Assembly (NCBI RefSeq): GCF_010093535.1
Contig: NW_022985197.1
Span: 262,777 to 326,776 of the forward strand
Direction of reading: 5' to 3'
From: Lindgomyces ingoldianus
Lineage: Eukaryota; Ascomycota; Dothideomycetes; Pleosporales; Lindgomycetaceae
DNA length: 64,000 bases
The translations under genes were made by a program, and so were the position numbers. How positions within the stretch are numbered: the stretch's first letter is position 1; the number at the start of each line of letters is the position of its first letter. Positions 35,787 to 45,902 of the stretch are shown piece by piece. Below the pieces are notes generated by a model, which was not told the origin of the DNA, ran no database searches, and worked only from the letters and a program-made list of their open reading frames with translations.

Positions 35787-36418
35787 ATGGTCGCGCACAC
35801 AGGCCACGACGTGGCCATGGACGATATGAGCGGGATGAACATGGAATCGAGTTCAATGTCAATGATGTCGATGGGCTTCTTCTCCGCTACCAACACACCT
35901 CTCTACTCTACATCCTGGACCCCGTCGAGCGCTGGCGCCTACGCCGGGACCTGCATATTCCTCATCATCCTCGCAATCCTTTACCGCGGAGGCTTCACTC
36001 TGAAGCACCACCTCGACCTCAAGTGGGCTGAATCATCACTAAAACGAAGATACGTTGTTGTAGCAGACAAGACTCCCGTCGCGGAACAAGTTGCCTCGGA
36101 CACAAACTCAACAACCGGAATCCTTACGACAAATGGTGTAGAAGAGAGGGTACGAGTGGTGCAGGCACCTGCTAGCCACATCCAGCCATGGAGATTTAGC
36201 GTTGATCTGCCCCGAGCAGCAGTGATGACAGTCATCGCGGGTGTTGGGTACCTCCTGTAAGTTGCACTATGCGGTAACTCGAACGACCTTATGCTGATTT
36301 GTGTAGCATGCTGGCTGTGATGACTTTCAATGTTGGCTACTTCATTTCTGTACTGGGAGGCACTTTGATTGGGGAGCTCATTTTCGGCAGATTCAATCAA
36401 GAGGTGATGAGGATGTAA
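35787..36418 (+). CDS. Ctr-family copper transporter
   Basis: High-affinity Cu(I) importer of the Ctr family, a trimer in the plasma or vacuolar membrane. Exon 1 is 35787-36256, intron 36257-36306, exon 2 36307-36418, giving 193 residues. The extracellular N-terminus is methionine-rich (MDDMSGMNMESSSMSMMSMG), as needed to capture Cu(I). Three membrane segments follow: TM1 AYAGTCIFLIILAILYRGG, TM2 with the essential MxxxM motif (MLAVM), and TM3 with GxxxG (GGTLIGELIFG). The cytosolic loop between TM1 and TM2 is about 75 residues. The intron falls inside TM2 and must be removed to form MxxxM. The short C-terminus (RFNQEVMRM) lacks the CxC seen in some relatives. The gene is divergent from the metalloreductase and upstream of the BIM1-like gene. 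Confidence 0.93.
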
Positions 36419-37276
36419 CAGGCGGCTGACCGAAGTCTTACGATTCAACTTTTAATGATCGGGTGAAGGGCTGCTTAGGTTGTATGTGCTTTAGAGCAGG
36501 TGCTCTTGGCTTTGTCTTGGTTGTAAGGCTGGATATGGATAATAGAGTAGCTGCAGGGTCCAGCATTGCATCCAGCTGCACCTGAAATCCCGATGCACGA
36601 TCAGTGTGCCACTGCCGTTAGCCAAAGCTTGACTTTGACAGAATCCTATCATTCTCCAAATTTACTGATTCACACGATCCAGCGTTTGCAGTGCGAGACT
36701 TTAGTCAGTATCTGATATCCGAGGAGAGCGACTGGCGTGGATGCAAGGCCCATGCAAAACCCAAGCTTAGCGTGAATTGAACCTGGGCGATGCGCCACAG
36801 TTGAACCGTGGGGCTGGAAACTTGCTCATTTGTTCTCAAAATTTCCGGTTCTGGACCTATTGATATCCCCACATGTAACCGACTGCATGGCGGACTCGCA
36901 TCAGCCGTCGGCCATCATCACGAAGCAAGTTGGGGTCTTCCACCTCCCGAAATCTGTCTCAACCCCGGGTAGAGCAGCCAGTTAGAATCTACTGCTGGAA
37001 CAAGCTCAATACGCCTTGAAGCTTGATGCAGTGCTTAGATCGCGCCAAAGCCACGAGGGCACCGCATAACACGGCATACGGGGACGCAACAGCTCCTGCT
37101 CGTGAATACAAAGGCGAGCGCGCCCAGTCTTAGGCAGCTTTGTAAACAGCTCTTTGCTCCTTTTGCAAGCTTCCCCATTGTCCCCGTCCTCTTCAATTGG
37201 CCTCCTCTTTCTCCAAGAACCTCTTAAGTCTACAGACACTTCCTCTGTCATTGATTACTCTGAATATCTTCGCATC
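36419..37276. promoter_or_regulatory. Upstream region of the BIM1-like gene
   Basis: An 858-bp spacer holding the Ctr 3' end and the BIM1-like promoter. It carries the second copy of gaaacttgctca. Part of 37154-37276 is open in frame with the BIM1-like gene but is probably leader, since the signal peptide starts at 37277. Confidence 0.55.
36817..36828 (+). promoter_or_regulatory. Copper-locus 12-mer element, copy 2
   Basis: gaaacttgctca lies about 450-460 bp upstream of the BIM1-like ATG and is identical to the copy in the metalloreductase/Ctr spacer. Function is inferred only from position. Confidence 0.4.
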
Positions 37277-38048
37277 ATGTTCTCCGACGCTTTTGCGCTA
37301 TTTTCTCTTCTTCCTCTCAGTACCGCCCACTTCCTTCTGACCTATCCAGCGGCGAGAGGCTTCTCGGACGACAAGGCAGGTACATTCCCCTGCGGTGGCT
37401 TCGACACAGTTAGCTCCAACCGTACCTCGTTTCCCATCAATGGCGGGCCAATTCAATTGGACATGCACCACACGCAGACTAAAGTTGAAGTCCTGTTGGC
37501 CGTGGGCTCGGATCCCGGGAGTAATTACAATATTGTCCTGCGACACACGGTAGCTCAGGAAGGTCTCGGGAAATTCTGCTTGGGCACGGTCAATGTTCCT
37601 AGTGAGTTGAACATCACAGACGGCACGCCTGCGACAATCCAGGTTGTCTCGAACGGCGATCCAGATGGTGGTCTTTACCAGGTAAGTCCAGGGTTTCTCA
37701 TCTTCCGTCCAGACTACACAACCGATGAGTGGCTGTTACGGTCGTTCAAATGAATCGTAGTGATTCCAGAAGCCGGTTGAATCGGACTGACTTTGTAATT
37801 AGTGCGCAGATGTCACGTTGACCACCAAATCGCTCGACACCAATGAGTACAAGTCCAAATGCACGAACGGCACTGGTGTCAAGGTCACGAGCGAAAACAT
37901 CAAAGGCAACCCAAATGAAACCACAAACGCAAGCCCCTCGTCTACTGGAGCAGCAGCTTCTGCGAGTCGCACGGGACTCGCAGCCCACCCGACGGTGGCC
38001 TCCTGGATTATGGGTGCGGTTGGTCTGGCTGGGATGGCTCTTCTGTAA
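37277..38048 (+). CDS. BIM1-like copper acquisition factor (X325/LPMO-like), GPI-anchored
   Basis: Cell-surface protein of the BIM1/X325 family. These resemble lytic polysaccharide monooxygenases but in known cases bind copper for uptake instead of cleaving sugars. Exon 1 is 37277-37681, intron 37682-37802, exon 2 37803-38048, giving 216 residues. A signal peptide (MFSDAFALFSLLPLSTA) ends just before HFLLTYPAARGF, so the mature protein would begin with histidine, the basis of the histidine-brace copper site. Further features are TFPCGGF, IQLDMHHTQTKVEVLLAVG with candidate second histidine ligands, KFCLGTVNVP and CADVTL with conserved cysteines. The C-terminus is S/T/A-rich and ends in a hydrophobic tail (ASWIMGAVGLAGMALL), a GPI-attachment signal. 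It lies next to Ctr and the metalloreductase, which supports a copper-uptake role. Confidence 0.9.
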
Positions 38049-38661
38049 GCGTGAGACCGGGTAACGGTTGTGGAAATTTGTAGCAGGGAGTTTTGTACGT
38101 GATATCCGAGTAGGCACCTGTGTAAATACAGCATACGAGTCAAAAGTATGACAGCTATTATTGTGTGAATGTGGTTGTGAAAGATGTTTGCCTTGCCTGC
38201 TCCATTGCTCCATGAAGCTTAGCTAATGGAACATTTCTGCCCGGATGTGATTGGCTGAGAAGTTTTGCTGAATCCCAGGCTCGATGTTGTAGCGAATGCG
38301 CTCATGGTGGTAATAGTAGGGCTAAGGAAAGCTATTTGAAAGGCCAGCGGACCAATTGATCATTCTCACCGCTGTTATAACTATGCACTTTCGTGGTGTA
38401 TTGAATTTGGCCAACAACAAGCGAGCCACACAATCGGAGGCCTCGGCGCAGTTTCTCCGATAGCTGCCAGCCGTCGACTCCATCACCAACCTCACAACTG
38501 AGCTTCACTCACCCACGTCAATCTAGGTGTGTACAAGCGTCACCGCGTTCCATACGTCATATAAGCATTTCTTAAGTCTATCGCAAAGACAACTTGGCTG
38601 ACTTCCGTGCTGCAGCCTTCCCTCGACCCAATCTCGCCCAACTTTTCTATCCACCGCAAAT
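38049..38661. other. Intergenic region upstream of EGD1
   Basis: A 613-bp spacer. The last ~130 bp before the ATG are probably leader. No element recognised. Confidence 0.5.
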
Positions 38662-39582
38662 ATGGATCAGGCAAAGCTGGCGCGCATGCAAGCGTCGGTG
38701 CGTATCGGTATGTTCAGAACCCTTCTCCCTAGAACTATGGATGCTGTTTGATATGTCTTTTCACGCTCACGAGGGACATTCGGCTAATATTCATGAACAG
38801 GGTAAGCACTCTCCTTCTCTACCGACCCCGCTCCCTGCAGAACATCACGAATGTACAATTTTCTCGTGGCTAAAATCTACTTGTGTGTTTGGAGAATACA
38901 GCAATCCGGGGGTTTCAAGGCATTGAAGGATTTGGCTAACAGCGTGATTCCGCAGAGGCAAAGGCACCCCGCGCAGGAAAGTCAAGAAGGTTCACAAGAG
39001 CGCCGGCACCGACGACAAGAAGCTTCAGACATCGCTGAAGAAGCTCAATGTCCAGCCTATCCAGGCTATTGAGGAGGTCAACATGTTCAAGAGTGACGGA
39101 AACGTCATCCACTTCTCTGCGCCAAAAGGTACGAGGAATGCTTCCTTCTGCATCAGCAGTGCTTATTCAAGCACGTACGACACTTCTACAAATACTTCAT
39201 TAAAAACGTCCGTGGAAGACATACTTCGCGTACCTCTACGGCACTGCTCGCCGATGAATTTGCCCTATTCACCAGAACACCACAGCCTGCCACTTTGGCA
39301 ATTTAGCTAACATATATTCTGGCAGTGCACGCCTCCGTACCCGCGAACACCTTCGCCATCTATGGCAACGGCGAGGACAAGGAGCTGACCGAACTTGTTC
39401 CCGGTATCCTCAACCAACTCGGGCCTGACTCACTGGCCTCTCTTCGCAAGCTCGCCGAGAGCTACCAGAGCATGCAGGAGAAGAAGGGCGAAGGCGAGGA
39501 CAAGAAGGATGATGACGATGATGACGACATCCCGGACCTTGTAGCCGGTGAGAACTTCGAGTCGAAGGCTGAAGTCGAGTAA
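38662..39582 (+). CDS. EGD1: Nascent polypeptide-associated complex subunit beta
   Basis: Beta subunit of NAC, the ribosome-bound heterodimer that contacts nascent chains at the tunnel exit. My model is 38662-38707, a one-base exon at 38801, 38956-39128 and 39326-39582, giving 158 residues. The start [16 protein letters not shown] and the ribosome-binding [21 protein letters not shown] motif are diagnostic. Then come [17 protein letters not shown], the NAC-domain segment [20 protein letters not shown] and [20 protein letters not shown], and an acidic tail ([11 protein letters not shown]). Two complete introns (38708-38800 and 38802-38955) flank the single G at 38801, which gives [11 protein letters not shown] as in relatives. 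A single intron with acceptor at 38957 also keeps frame but drops one glycine. Confidence 0.92.
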
Positions 39583-40757
39583 ATTCCGCCTTCTGGTGGC
39601 GTGTTGGTGGAGGGGAGCTGTGTGCAGAGCTATTATGGGCTAGAGACAGCGTAGCCTGCACTGTGAATTCGAAATGAAGGACTGCAGATGCTGTACCTAT
39701 CATATCTCCTCATCTGTGGCAGTCGCGGCGGATCTCTTGTGACATGCGGACACCGGACTGGCGTTTTCTCATTTTGCAACGATATGGAAATGGAAAAGTT
39801 CCTGGAGAATCCATCTTAAACTTGAACTACCTGAAAAGCACACCCATTTCCGTGAAGTCAGCAAAACGCTTGTGGCCAGTCAAGGGCACATGGCAAGCTA
39901 GCCAGTAGCATTTGAGCTTGGAATTTACGGAGACTCAAGGGCACCCAGACTTCCCGAAACCCTAACTGACCCGTGACCGGCACGAATTCAAGGCCCGAGG
40001 CTCGATTACCTTGGCTCTGCTGAGTTCTTGCTTGTTGAACTGGCACGCTGTGAGCAATCCGGTCCGAAAGAGAAACCATAGATACCAAACGTTCGAGTAA
40101 ACTAAGGCTCTGGAAGGGCTATTCTGGTTCTTTGTCGAGCAATAGAAATTTGCCTGATTAGTTCGGCGATGAGAAATCCTTGGATGCTTTACCCAAGTCG
40201 TCGGTTGATATTGGCTGACCCGACGCCGAAGTCATGGCACAGTGAATTGTCAGCAGTCCGGATGCCGGGAGGATCTCCTCCGGAAAGCTGTTTTTGGCAG
40301 TTGCTAAGCTAAATCCGGCAAAGTGCGGTGAATGTTGGCCATAGCTCCAATAGCTTCATGCTTTTCCCTGGTCGCCTATTCCTAAGCAACTTCGCCGCGT
40401 GTCGCTTGGTTAGAGAGTCACAGCCGGGGAGTGGACATTGTGCCATGCGTGGAATGTGTAGATAAACCGTGGCGAAGGAGGATGTTTTCGTAGATTTTCG
40501 CAACGTTTCACGCCTGCCTTCTCTGCTCGACAGGGAATCAACCGCGTTTCCAATCGGTTCCCCACACATTGTCCTGACCTGAGGCACCGTCACTGCAGTT
40601 GCGTGTTAGGCCACATTTTGACACTTTGTCTGAAGCGCTCACGCTTATTTTGTGTTGATTTATTTCCCTGACGACTTCCCCTCTTCACTTTCTCCTTCCC
40701 ACCCTCCTCGTTCTCTCTGTTTGTTTCCCTTAATACCTGAGATACCCAACCACCATC
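39583..40757. other. Intergenic region upstream of AMID-like gene
   Basis: About 1.2 kb. The last ~90 bp are C/T-rich leader-type sequence. Open frames here are short and unlike known proteins. No RNA gene or repeat seen. Confidence 0.55.
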
Positions 40758-42044
40758 ATGAGCACGGAATCCATCATCATCCTCGGCGGGTCCTTTGCTG
40801 GACTGGGCGCTGCTCACTACGCGCTCAAGCACGTTGTTCCCCAGCTTCCAAAGAAAGAAGGCACCACTTACAATGTCACAATTGTCAGCCCATCAAAGGA
40901 TCTCTTCTGGCGCATTGGTGGTCCACGAGCCTGTGTTTCGAAGCAGCTCATGCCAGCGAGCAAGATGTTTTTCCCTATTGAGCCAGCCTTCAATAGCTAC
41001 CCTAAAGGAAGCTTTGTATTCATCCAGGGCACTGCTACTCACGTAGACTCGGCTGGCCAAACCGTATCCGTCACTACCCCATCCGGAGAGCAGACGCAAA
41101 TCCCCTATGCGGCTCTCGTCATTGCGACCGGCTTCTCGACCCCGTCTCCCCTCTTCACGCAAGCTACCGACGCCACCGCCCTCCAATCTACGTGGGATGT
41201 CTTCCAGAAGCAGCTTCCCTCCGCTAAAACCGTCGTCATTGGTGGCGCCGGCCCCGTTGGCGTGGAGACCGCGGGAGAGATTGCTGAGGCCCTGAATGGC
41301 AAGCCAGGCTTCATGGCCTCGGCCCCGAAGAACCCCAAGGCAAAGGTCACACTCATCTGCGCGGAGAAGAAGATGTTGCCGATTCTGCGAGAAGCCATCT
41401 CCAAGCAGGCAGAGACGTTCTTGAAGAAGCTCGGTGCTGACGTTGTCTACAACACAAAGGTGGTGTCTACGAGCCCATCAGGAGATGGTGAGGGCACAAA
41501 GACTACGGTCACGCTCTCCGACGGCAGGACTATTGAAGCAGATATCTATATCGACGCTACGGGTGTCCGCCCCAACACTTCATTCCTCCCGAAGGAGTGG
41601 CTTGACAACCGCAATCGTGTGGCATGCAATCCGAAGACCCTTCGGGTCGAGGCAGCTGGACCCCGCGTCTACGTCGTTGGCGATGTCGGCTCTTACACTC
41701 GTGGGGGGGCCATCGATCTTGGCGATGCCATTCCCGTGGCTATGACGAACCTCAGGACCGACCTCACGGCTCTGATTAGCGGAAAGGAAGCCGGCCCAGA
41801 CCGAGTATATAAGGCCAACCTAAGCGAGCAGCAGATTTGCCCAATTGGCACCGGAAAAGGCGTTGGGGCGTTCGGAGGCCACAAGCTCCCGAGCTTCATG
41901 GTCTGGGCTATCAAAGGTCGGGACTACATGTCGGGGCAGCTTGCGCCGCAGATCTTGAGTGGTAGCAGCTTCAGCAAGGAGGGGAAATGGACTCCAGAGC
42001 CAGTTGCTGCTACGAAGGCCAAGACTGGATTGGCGAGTGGTTAG
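40758..42044 (+). CDS. AMID/FSP1-like FAD-dependent oxidoreductase
   Basis: Pyridine nucleotide-disulfide oxidoreductase of the AIF-M2 (AMID) type; such proteins oxidise NAD(P)H and pass electrons to quinones. A single exon gives 428 residues. FAD binding is at the N-terminus (IIILGGSFAGLGAAHYAL) and in YAALVIATGFSTPSP. The NAD(P) site is VVIGGAGPVGVETAGEIAE. The second FAD contact is in PRVYVVGDVGSYTRGG. The end (GRDYMSGQLAPQILSG) is typical of fungal AMID-like proteins. There is no transmembrane segment or mitochondrial presequence, unlike AIF1. Fungi often have several paralogues; a specific role cannot be given. Confidence 0.9.
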   Translation: MSTESIIILGGSFAGLGAAHYALKHVVPQLPKKEGTTYNVTIVSPSKDLFWRIGGPRACVSKQLMPASKMFFPIEPAFNSYPKGSFVFIQGTATHVDSAGQTVSVTTPSGEQTQIPYAALVIATGFSTPSPLFTQATDATALQSTWDVFQKQLPSAKTVVIGGAGPVGVETAGEIAEALNGKPGFMASAPKNPKAKVTLICAEKKMLPILREAISKQAETFLKKLGADVVYNTKVVSTSPSGDGEGTKTTVTLSDGRTIEADIYIDATGVRPNTSFLPKEWLDNRNRVACNPKTLRVEAAGPRVYVVGDVGSYTRGGAIDLGDAIPVAMTNLRTDLTALISGKEAGPDRVYKANLSEQQICPIGTGKGVGAFGGHKLPSFMVWAIKGRDYMSGQLAPQILSGSSFSKEGKWTPEPVAATKAKTGLASG

Positions 42045-42725
42045 ATCGCGAAATTGTGAGAGACGTGGTACGGGAGGGCAAAGGGATGGGAGGCAAGGAT
42101 TATGTAATAGTTGGGAGATTTCCGGGAGGGGGTTCCAGGCATTGCATTTTCATCATATACCCTAAAATGATCCACGCAGGGTGGCGATGGGGCGGGGTAG
42201 AGCATGATTCGGATGGCTTTTTCGGACTCATAGTCAAGGCTTAATACAATAATGAACATGAACTTCATGGACAATCTTGTACTCTATATAAGGAAGGAGT
42301 GTGCGAAATGGAGGATACTCTCTTCTCCATTCCCTCTTCGTAAACTGCCTTTCATACTACTTCGATCAACCTGTGCAATAGAGGAACGCTCTAATAAGAT
42401 GTTATTGACAAACTAGAAATGCGGAGATTCCTTAACGGCTTGTCAGTTGGTGATTAGGAACTTTAGAAGAAAGACTTGCCTTTTGATAGATAATACGATG
42501 TTACTTGGAAAGCATGCATGAATTGGACATTATCAGGTCAGCCCTTGCTTAGGTGATTAATCAATGCTGCCAAGCCATGGCACATGAGCTAGGGCACCTT
42601 GACTGTATCACCTTTGTCCACGAAAACGGATTGATATTCTGATAACCCCACCCTCAAGTCCGACCTAGAAGCTCTGTCGTACGGCTCAGCAGCTACCATC
42701 TGTTTGCCAAAATATTATCACGCAA
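42045..42725. other. Intergenic region
   Basis: A 681-bp spacer holding the AMID-like 3' end and the region upstream of the SET pseudogene. Nothing else recognised. Confidence 0.5.
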
Positions 42726-43478
42726 ATGAAGGTTATGGATAGAGATGCTGATCAAGCGCCCGAAAACGACCGACTACACGCAATGAAGTCGATCTACAGG
42801 GAAGGGCAAAGCTGGGTTGCCACGTCTAACATTAGGAAAGAAATCTGCATCCTCACCGAAACACCAAATTTGAAGGTTCCACGCTCTTCATCGCCTCAAA
42901 GCGTGAAAACCCACAATCACCAAATCAGCGTAGAGTCTTGGAAAGGGACAATAGCGCGCCTTCTCTGCTCTGCATAACGCCCATAGACCTAGACATGGCC
43001 CTTTCCTTGGTATTGTGAAGACAAACGCACTGTCTCTTGGGCCTAATGTACCGGAAGGCGGCCTCTTCCTTGAAGCCTCTCGCATTAACCATGTGTGCGA
43101 TCCGAACTCGCAGAACACCCAGAACGAGAACTTGAACAAGGTTACGATCCACAGCATTAGAGACATCGAAGAAGGCGAAGAAATTTCATAATATCTTACC
43201 TCGACGGACCGGAAAACTACAAAGCCCAGCAACGAAGCTTGAATACTAGCTTTAGCTTTGATTATGCGTGCTCACTCTGCTCACTCTCATCGGCTTTGCG
43301 TTATGAGAGCAATAGGCGACTCGACGAAATCCCTCGGCTTTATGGGCTCATCGGAGACGGTATTCGCATTGTCTCCACGCCTCTAGAATGTCTCTATGAT
43401 GCCTATACGCTTCTCCGCTTGTTGAATGAGGAGCGAATTATCGATCCAGGGGAAGGAACTCGCAGAGAGGCAAGCTGA
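42726..43478 (+). pseudogene. SET-domain protein, broken by two frameshifts and a stop
   Basis: Three adjacent frames together spell a fungal SET-domain protein (lysine methyltransferase-like, SMYD/SET5-type). Frame A (42726-~42936) gives YREGQSWVATSNIRKE and ILTETPNLKVPRS, the SET N-terminus. Frame B (~42937-43188) gives RAFSALHNAH, HGPFLGIVKTNALSLGP and the active-site block ASRINHVCDPNSQNTQN with TIHSIRDIEEGEEIS. Frame C (43191-43478) gives ISYLDGPENYKAQQRSLN and the post-SET FDYACSLCSL. Lesions are a frameshift near 42937, TAG at 42952-42954, and a 2-nt insertion giving TAA at 43189-43191. The flanks of the lesions are not intron-like. The N-terminal part is short. Assembly error is possible but would need several independent errors. 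Confidence 0.8.
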
Positions 43479-44126
43479 TAATAGATTGTATGGAAATAAT
43501 ACGAAGTGGAAGCAAGGGACGGAGGATTCCGGAAGGATTAAGTGAAGACGAGTCTGGAGATTGGCTTTGGAACAAGGGAAACTGGAGAGTCTAGATGTCG
43601 CCGGAGCCTTTCGGTTCTAATGTGGATCGATCAATTTCGATCGAAGACATTCTCGAAAGCAACGGCGGGCTGATTTATTTTGCTAAGAGCAGCCTTACGT
43701 GGGTATCAATGGCCGAATGGGAGATCGGAAAGACGACGCTAGAAACGGCATGGACAGTTGCTTGACGGTTCCATAAATGTTCGAGAATAGGAGAATATCG
43801 GCTTTATTGGGGGATTAAGGAGTTTTAACCTAGAGTGTTAATTAGGGAGAATTGTCAGGTGCTGTTCCATGGAAACTAGTAAACGGACTCCAATAATGCC
43901 GGCCGCTCTAGGCCTTGACAATGAACCCTCAAGGCAACTTCTAATTGCGATTTTCAAGGCTGTCTGGTGAATGCCCCGCGAAAATAAGCTTAAATCTAGC
44001 GCCTCGGCAAGATAGATCTCCCCAAACCAGCTCCCCCAAAAATTCTCCATTCCGCCCAAACCCACCTCAGATCGCCACAAACCACCACACAATCCCCAAC
44101 TTCACAACCTCCTCCCACGCCTCATA
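43479..44126. other. Intergenic region upstream of RRP43
   Basis: A 648-bp spacer; the last ~100 bp are C-rich leader-type sequence. No gene seen. Confidence 0.5.
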
Positions 44127-45269
44127 ATGGCGTCCACAAAAACCGCGACGTCGACTCCCGCACTCTCCTTCCCGCGCCCAATCTTCGCCGCAATATCCCC
44201 GCACCCCTTCCTCCAAGCTCACCTCTCCGCTCCAGGAGCCAATAAAGGATTCCGCGCCAACGCTCGCTCGGCTCAGGAATTCCGGACCCCGGGTATCAAG
44301 ACCGGGACGCTGACCCATTGCCATGGTAGTGCGGTTGTAAGACTCGGGAATACGAGTGTAGTGTGTGGTGTACGCGGGGAGATTTTGAGGGTGGAGGATG
44401 TTCAGGATTTGCCTGCTGTGGCCGCGACGGACGGGGTAGTTGGAGGTATAGATGGGGTTGGTGCGCAGGAGGACGAAGAGGAGGATGAAGAGGAGGATGA
44501 GGGGGAGCTGGAGGGATTGAGATTGCTCGTCCCTAATTTGGAGTTGAATACTGGCAGCGCACCATCTAACATCCCCGGCTCCGCACCTAGTGCAGCCGCA
44601 CAGACACTGATAACAAGGATTCGATCTCTACTCCTGTCTACCCGTCTCATCCGCGCGAAAGATCTGAGGATAGCATTTACCCCGCTGCCTCTTAACACCA
44701 ACGATCCTGACAATCCCCCCGACACAGAGTCCCAGCCAGTCCCAGAAGTAAAAGCGTACTGGACCCTCTACCTCGACATTCTCTTCATCTCGCTTGACGG
44801 CTCCGCCTTCGATGCCGCCTGGCTCGCTATCCTCGCCGCGCTAAAAGACACCGTCCTTCCCAAAGCGAGTTGGGATGAGGATGTCGAGATGGTGTTGTGT
44901 TCGGATAAGTTTTCGGATGCTGAACGTCTGCGTCTGCGGGGATTGCCGGTTGCTAGTACTTTCGCTGTGTTTGAAGGAAGGGGTGACGATTTGAAAGATG
45001 TGGATATGGATGAGGATGGGGATAAGGGCCCAGATTGGGTTCTAAGTGATCCTGATGCGTTCGAAGAGGGGGTTTGTAGGGAGGGTGTTTGTATTGTTTT
45101 AGATTGTTCGGATCGGAGGAAGAAAGCCAGAGGGCAGATACGAAGGATCGAGAAGTCCGGTGGTGGGGTTGTTGATAGGGATGTTATGAAAGATTTGGTT
45201 ACGAGGAGTTTTGAGCGCTGGGCTGTATGTGAGAGGGTATTGAGAGGAGTTGGAGAGGCGACGGTGTGA
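44127..45269 (+). CDS. RRP43: Exosome core subunit, RNase PH-like (Rrp43)
   Basis: Non-catalytic subunit of the RNA exosome ring, needed for 3' processing of rRNA and RNA decay in nucleus and cytoplasm. A single exon gives 380 residues. The RNase PH fold is seen in EFRTPGIKTGTLTHCHGSAV, VRLGNTSVVCGVRGEIL and LLVPNLELNTGSAPS, then LYLDILFISLDGSAFDAAWL. No arsenal of phosphate-binding arginines is seen, in line with the inert eukaryotic ring subunits. Two acidic, fungal-type insertions (DEEEDEEEDEGELEG near residue 115-130 and a second near 290-310) lengthen the protein. Similarity is closest to Rrp43/EXOSC8; Rrp42 or Rrp45 is less likely. Confidence 0.87.
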   Translation: MASTKTATSTPALSFPRPIFAAISPHPFLQAHLSAPGANKGFRANARSAQEFRTPGIKTGTLTHCHGSAVVRLGNTSVVCGVRGEILRVEDVQDLPAVAATDGVVGGIDGVGAQEDEEEDEEEDEGELEGLRLLVPNLELNTGSAPSNIPGSAPSAAAQTLITRIRSLLLSTRLIRAKDLRIAFTPLPLNTNDPDNPPDTESQPVPEVKAYWTLYLDILFISLDGSAFDAAWLAILAALKDTVLPKASWDEDVEMVLCSDKFSDAERLRLRGLPVASTFAVFEGRGDDLKDVDMDEDGDKGPDWVLSDPDAFEEGVCREGVCIVLDCSDRRKKARGQIRRIEKSGGGVVDRDVMKDLVTRSFERWAVCERVLRGVGEATV

Positions 45270-45902
45270 GGGTTAAGTTTATGATACCCCAAGGATGCTG
45301 GATTTGGTGGATGGTAATATGAAGATCAAATGCACTCCTCCGGTGGATGAGTGTCGTATAAACAGCCGGTGTTGCAGCGAGTACTACGGACGGACGTATT
45401 ATGCGTATAATACTCTTCAGAACCCAAGAAGAGCATGTACGTCAATTTCTCGAACCATCCCCTAATCACAACATTAATTCAAACCCACAGTGCACACACC
45501 AACCGTGAAGATAGTAGTCATGTTATGAATGACGTAGAATACATTTGTCCAACCCAACCCCTCATCCCCGTCATCGATCCAAAGTGAACGCCCGTATCTA
45601 GAAAAAGAAAAGATTTTCGCCTAAGATGCAAAGATGCCGCCAATGAAGGCTGGAGAAATGTGATGTGAATAACAACAAATGGAAGAGATGAATAGACAGG
45701 ACAGGATAGGACTGGGTAGGACGCAACGGGATATGTCATCGCACCGCACACCCAGATACCAATCAATAGCGCCTCGACGCCGTTCGTACAACCCCCCTCC
45801 CCTGGATTTCGATTCCGTACCCCAAACCTAAACCCCACATCGTCAACATCATATCCAAACCTCATATTCCAACCCTCTCCTTTCACCTCCCAGCTCACCA
45901 TC
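45270..45902. other. Convergent intergenic region
   Basis: A 633-bp spacer between the convergent RRP43 and NIMA kinase genes; it must hold both terminators. No gene recognised. Confidence 0.55.

Noticed and set aside
42935..42954. Short GT...AG segment as an intron in the SET gene
   Set aside because: At 20-25 nt it is too short, and it contains residues that align with the family.
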